Of a DNA stretch of 8,432 bases, positions 6,213-8,432 are shown one piece after another. The translations under genes were made by a program, and so were the position numbers. Numbering within the stretch: position 1 is the stretch's first letter; every line of letters begins with the position of its first letter. The stretch is from contig CAZSBE010000115.1 of assembly GCA_964604955.1 (NCBI GenBank), forward strand, positions 1-8,432, read 5' to 3'. This DNA is from JALGWA01 sp964604955. Its GTDB lineage: Bacteria; Arandabacterota; Arandabacteria; Arandabacterales; JALGWA01. The notes beneath the pieces were generated by a model. It did no database searches and had not been told where the DNA came from. It was given only the letters and a program-made list of their open reading frames with translations.

Positions 6213-6539
6213 CTACTCGATTTTGAGAATGTCGGCGCCCAGCGCGTTTTTGAGAATACTGGATAATTTGCGAAGACCGATTTTCTGCGAGCCCGCGCTC
6301 GAAGGCACGAGCACAACGCTGGGGAAATTCTCCGCGGCCGATTCGGCTATGATGTCGGCGACGGCGTCGTTTATGTCTTCGGTTACAAAAATCACCGCAT
6401 GTTCTTTCTTCTTTATAAGGCCGCTCAATGTCTCCCTGGCCTCGTCGCGGCCCTCTACCGGAAAAGCTGCTATGCCAAGCCCCTCGAAGGCCACGACGGT
6501 CGCCCGCTCGCCCAGGAACGCCAGCTTGCTAGAAGGCAT
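6213..6539 (-). CDS. atpF: V/A-type ATPase subunit F (rotor stalk)
   Basis: Subunit F (called NtpG in Enterococcus) binds D in the central stalk and modulates activity. The 108 residues match the family (about 100-110). The N-terminal strand-loop region KLAFLGERATVVAFEGLGIA (5-24) carries the characteristic GxRxxVxxFxxxGI pattern, followed by EHAVIFVTEDINDAV (46-60) and FPSVVLVPSS (72-81). These are alternating strands and helices of the small Rossmann-like fold. The C-terminal helix (about 86-102) ends in KIE. The ATG (6537-6539) lies inside the end of C, with an 11-nt overlap that includes the C stop, indicating translational coupling. The family is divergent at the sequence level, so the operon position adds weight. 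Confidence 0.92.
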   Translation of the reverse strand: MPSSKLAFLGERATVVAFEGLGIAAFPVEGRDEARETLSGLIKKKEHAVIFVTEDINDAVADIIAESAAENFPSVVLVPSSAGSQKIGLRKLSSILKNALGADILKIE

Positions 6540-7554
6540 CCGGTATACGCTCCTTTATGCTCTCGGCGGACATGCCTTTCGCTTTCGCCGCCAGGATCAG
6601 TCTCAGCGTCATGATCTCGCTCTTCTTGATGAGGGCGTAGGCCATTACGATCTCAAAACCAAACGTGAAGTACTTCGACAGCTTCAGGAAAGATACGATG
6701 TACGAGTCGATCTCCCTCTCGAGCGGCACAAACGAGTCATCTCTCTGGAGGGCCCCGGCGCCTTGCTCGATTATTTTCCTGTACGGGCTGAATTGGAACC
6801 TCGACAGGACCTCTTCAATGGGCAGCTGAAATGTCTCTATGAAAGTCTCCGCCGGGGCGTTCCCGCCCGGGTAGATGAGCCTGCCGAACCCGCGCGGCTC
6901 CAGCCCCATGTACCTGGCCCGCAGGAACGTCCTTACATTCGCCAGGTCTATCGTCACCCTCGTGAGCGCTTCCAGGTAGGGGACCCCGTGGTCCGCGGCG
7001 GCCTTGAGGAGATGCGCGAACATGACCCCGTCAATGGCCGTATCCATCTCGGCCGGGTCCGAGGTTTCGTTCCACGCGTGTATGCCGCGCACGGCCGCAT
7101 CCCCGAGGGGCGCGGGCATGCGCTCCGGCGTCTCGCCGGCAAGTGCCTCCTTGAGCTCCTCGACCGGGTACTTCCCCAGGTCCACGTAGAGCCTCGAAAG
7201 GTCCCGGCCGGAGAAGGACTCGCGCAGCAGGACCTTGAGGTTGTCGAAGTCGTACTTGAGCCTGAGGACGTCGCCCAGCGCCTCATCGAGCGAAAGCGAA
7301 TCCACGAGGTCGAGTATCCTCGCCTCCTCGCGGCGCAGGAAGGTCTCGTAGCCGGCCTCTTCGATATCGTCGAGGTGCTCGCCGTATACGGTGTCCGCAA
7401 GCAGCCTCAGCGCCTCGGCCAGGTCCCTGGCCTCGGCCAGGCGTTCCATGCGCTGCCTGCCGATGAGCTTCGTCTCGAGGGCGCGCACCCGCCCCGAGGC
7501 GAAAGCGTACCTGACGTCATGGCTCGATATGGAATGCGCGTGCAAATATCCCAT
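6529..7554 (-). CDS. atpC: V/A-type ATPase subunit C (AC39/d-like, rotor-stalk socket)
   Basis: Subunit C (NtpC, the homologue of eukaryotic d/AC39) is an all-helical funnel that sits on the c-ring and receives the D-F axle. The 341 residues fit the family (about 320-350). Three similar helical segments are expected. Recognisable motifs are VRALETKLI (23-31) near the N-terminus, KYDFDNLKVLLRE (100-112), the related TIDLANVRTFLRAR (201-214), and the C-terminal KKSEIMTLRLILAAKAKGM (310-328). This repeated '(D/L)xxNL/V(K/R)xxLR' pattern is a mark of the internal pseudo-threefold. No signal peptide or true membrane segment is present. The start lies 6 nt after the E stop with only a weak AGG close by, so initiation may depend on coupling; an earlier GGGGG is 15-20 nt upstream. 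The end overlaps F by 11 nt. Confidence 0.93.
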   Translation of the reverse strand: MGYLHAHSISSHDVRYAFASGRVRALETKLIGRQRMERLAEARDLAEALRLLADTVYGEHLDDIEEAGYETFLRREEARILDLVDSLSLDEALGDVLRLKYDFDNLKVLLRESFSGRDLSRLYVDLGKYPVEELKEALAGETPERMPAPLGDAAVRGIHAWNETSDPAEMDTAIDGVMFAHLLKAAADHGVPYLEALTRVTIDLANVRTFLRARYMGLEPRGFGRLIYPGGNAPAETFIETFQLPIEEVLSRFQFSPYRKIIEQGAGALQRDDSFVPLEREIDSYIVSFLKLSKYFTFGFEIVMAYALIKKSEIMTLRLILAAKAKGMSAESIKERIPDAF

Positions 7555-7560
7555 ATGTAC

Positions 7561-8175
7561 CTATTGGGCCCCCTTGAAGAGCGCGTTTGAAATCTCTATC
7601 TCCGCATCGTCGCGCATCGTCCCCAGCATGGCCTCGTGAGTGGCGTTGGTCTCCTTGCGGCCGCTCCTGAGGACGAAGCCGCCCTTCATGGGCCGCGTCT
7701 CATCCGAGATCGTCACCTCGCCCTTGAGCCCCTTGCCCTTGAGTTCCCTGTTTAGGTCCGCCAGAAACGACGCACCCACTCCCTTCCTGTCCTCGGAGGA
7801 GAACACGATTTCCTCATCGCCGGTCCTGATCACCTTGAGGAGAAGCGACCTGGTGAGCGCGTAACCGCTCTCGACGTCCTTGCGCCTGATCTCAACCATC
7901 GCCTTCTCGAAGGCCTCGTCCATGAACCGGCCCTTCTCGGCCAGGAGCGCCTTGCGGGCGTCGAGTTCGCGAATACTCACCTGCCTGCGGATATGCTCTT
8001 TGGCCTCAGCCGCCGCGCGCGCTTCGGCCCGCCCGGTGATCTCGGCCGCCCGGGCCTTCGCTTCGCCCGTGATCCCGGCCGCCCCGGTCTCGCCCTCGGC
8101 GACGATCTTCCGCGCTTCTTCTTCGGCGTCCTTTATTATGCGATCCCTGAGTTTCTGTGCTTTGCCTTGCTCCAT
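7561..8175 (-). CDS. atpE: V/A-type ATPase subunit E (peripheral stalk)
   Basis: Subunit E (NtpE) pairs with G/H to form the stator that holds the A3B3 head against rotation. The 204 residues match the usual length (about 185-205). Residues 1-75 form a charged, Ala-rich helix with an exact 11-residue periodicity (see the repeat entry), the pattern of the right-handed coiled coil known for E-G stalks. The C-terminal globular domain (about 100-200) ends with the family motif GGFVLRSGRKETNATHEAML. I chose ATG 8173-8175 because GGAG lies 9 nt upstream and the K gene stops at 8204. A longer frame to 8283 would overlap K and adds a Cys/Pro/Trp-rich stretch unlike this family. The gap to K is 28 nt and to C is 6 nt. 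Confidence 0.93.
   Translation of the reverse strand: MEQGKAQKLRDRIIKDAEEEARKIVAEGETGAAGITGEAKARAAEITGRAEARAAAEAKEHIRRQVSIRELDARKALLAEKGRFMDEAFEKAMVEIRRKDVESGYALTRSLLLKVIRTGDEEIVFSSEDRKGVGASFLADLNRELKGKGLKGEVTISDETRPMKGGFVLRSGRKETNATHEAMLGTMRDDAEIEISNALFKGAQ
8008..8139 (-). repeat. Four 11-residue (hendecad, 33-bp) coiled-coil repeats in subunit E
   Basis: Residues 13-56 of subunit E fall into four 11-residue blocks starting at I13, I24, I35 and I46. Position +4 is Ala/Gly in every block (A17, G28, A39, A50) and position +8 is always Ala (A21, A32, A43, A54). The last two blocks are close copies (ITGEAKARAAE and ITGRAEARAAA). Hendecad spacing is the signature of right-handed coiled coils, known in the V/A-ATPase peripheral stalk. 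Confidence 0.8.
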
Positions 8176-8184
8176 TAGGAATTG

Positions 8185-8188
8185 CTCC
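8185..8188 (-). promoter_or_regulatory. Shine-Dalgarno site setting the atpE start
   Basis: Read on the minus strand, GGAG lies 9 nt before the ATG at 8173-8175, in the K-E gap. It supports this start over a longer frame that would overlap the K gene. Confidence 0.6.
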
Positions 8189-8203
8189 AAGAGTTCTTTC
8201 GGT

Positions 8204-8432
8204 TTAGCCGAGCTGAATGCCCTGCAGCAGCAGAATGGTGGCCAGCAGACCGAAAATAGCGTAGGTCTCGACCATGGCTGCATAGATGACGCCCTTCATC
8301 ATGGCGTCGGGACGCTTGGCCGTCAGCTCGACACCAGCCGAACTCGTCTTGCCCTGGTGGACTGCCGAGAAGAAACCCGCTATCGCTACCGGAAGCATGG
8401 CGAAGAATATCTGGAAGCCCTGCCAGAAGGTC
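8204..8432 (-). CDS. atpK: V/A-type ATPase membrane rotor subunit K/c, partial (N-terminus off window)
   Basis: This is the C-terminal 75 residues of the proteolipid that forms the ion-carrying rotor ring; the reading frame stays open to the right edge. Two hydrophobic helices are visible, FFAMLPVAIAGFFSAV (codons from 8407 down) and the C-terminal VETYAIFGLLATILLL. They are joined by a polar loop containing HQGK and AKRPD. The sequence lines up almost position for position with the second hairpin of E. hirae NtpK (SLPIAFTGLFSGIAQGK..., AMVETYAILG). The ion-binding glutamate is the E of MVETY (8267-8269), and the Gln of HQGK (8354-8356) matches NtpK Gln110, a sodium ligand. Whether the protein is a two-hairpin (about 16 kDa) or one-hairpin form cannot be told here. 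A methionine codon at 8396-8398 falls inside the helix, so it is not the start. Stop TAA is followed by a 28-nt gap to E. Confidence 0.93.
   Translation of the reverse strand, partial: TFWQGFQIFFAMLPVAIAGFFSAVHQGKTSSAGVELTAKRPDAMMKGVIYAAMVETYAIFGLLATILLLQGIQLG

Noticed and set aside
6013..7590. Plus-strand open frame of 525 codons opposite A, F and C
   Set aside because: Antisense to well-supported genes; low-complexity composition and no motifs. The same applies to the 268-codon frame at 5460-6266.
8176..8283. N-terminal extension of subunit E to an upstream ATG at 8283
   Set aside because: It would overlap the end of the K gene, adds a Cys/Pro/Trp-rich stretch foreign to the family, and the ATG at 8175 has a good GGAG at 9 nt.

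Overview
The window looks like ordinary chromosome from a GC-rich bacterium (roughly 60 % G+C by eye). Good Shine-Dalgarno sites, a lipoprotein signal peptide, extended -10 promoters and DnaA-box sequences all point to Bacteria. The lineage cannot be fixed from this sequence. A V/A-type ATPase in place of, or beside, an F-type enzyme is found in scattered phyla (Deinococcus-Thermus, spirochaetes, Chlamydiae, Firmicutes, deep actinobacterial lineages, many uncultured groups).

Left end (1-218): non-coding. An AT-rich segment (16 G/C in the first 60 bases) abuts two directly repeated DnaA-box-like 9-mers (58-66, 79-87). A sigma70-type promoter follows, then a leader with a 19-bp-period tandem repeat. 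Plus-strand genes (219-2351): a small predicted lipoprotein with a beta-sandwich, carbohydrate-binding-module-like tail; a divergent relative of the 23S rRNA A2030 methyltransferase RlmJ whose DPPY motif reads DPFD; and a GNAT-family acetyltransferase with its own extended -10 promoter.

Right three quarters (2368-8432, minus strand): a tightly packed V/A-type ATPase operon. In transcription order it holds the membrane rotor subunit K/c (cut by the window edge), E (peripheral stalk), C/d (rotor-stalk socket), F, A (catalytic), B (non-catalytic) and D (central axle). Gaps are 28, 6, -11, 18, 14 and 3 nt, so the genes are probably one transcript with coupled translation. A and B form the hexameric ATPase head, D and F the axle, C/d docks the axle onto the c-ring, and E is part of the stator. 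The ion-channel subunit I/a and the second stator subunit G/H are not in the window; I/a would be expected beyond the right edge. The operon converges on the acetyltransferase gene with only 16 nt between stop codons. The visible half of the c subunit carries the Gln and Glu that bind sodium in Enterococcus hirae NtpK, so a Na+-coupled enzyme is plausible.

I see no mobile element, CRISPR array, tRNA or rRNA. The points most worth following are the possible origin-type DnaA-box region, the RlmJ-like protein with the altered catalytic motif, and a start-stop element in front of its gene.
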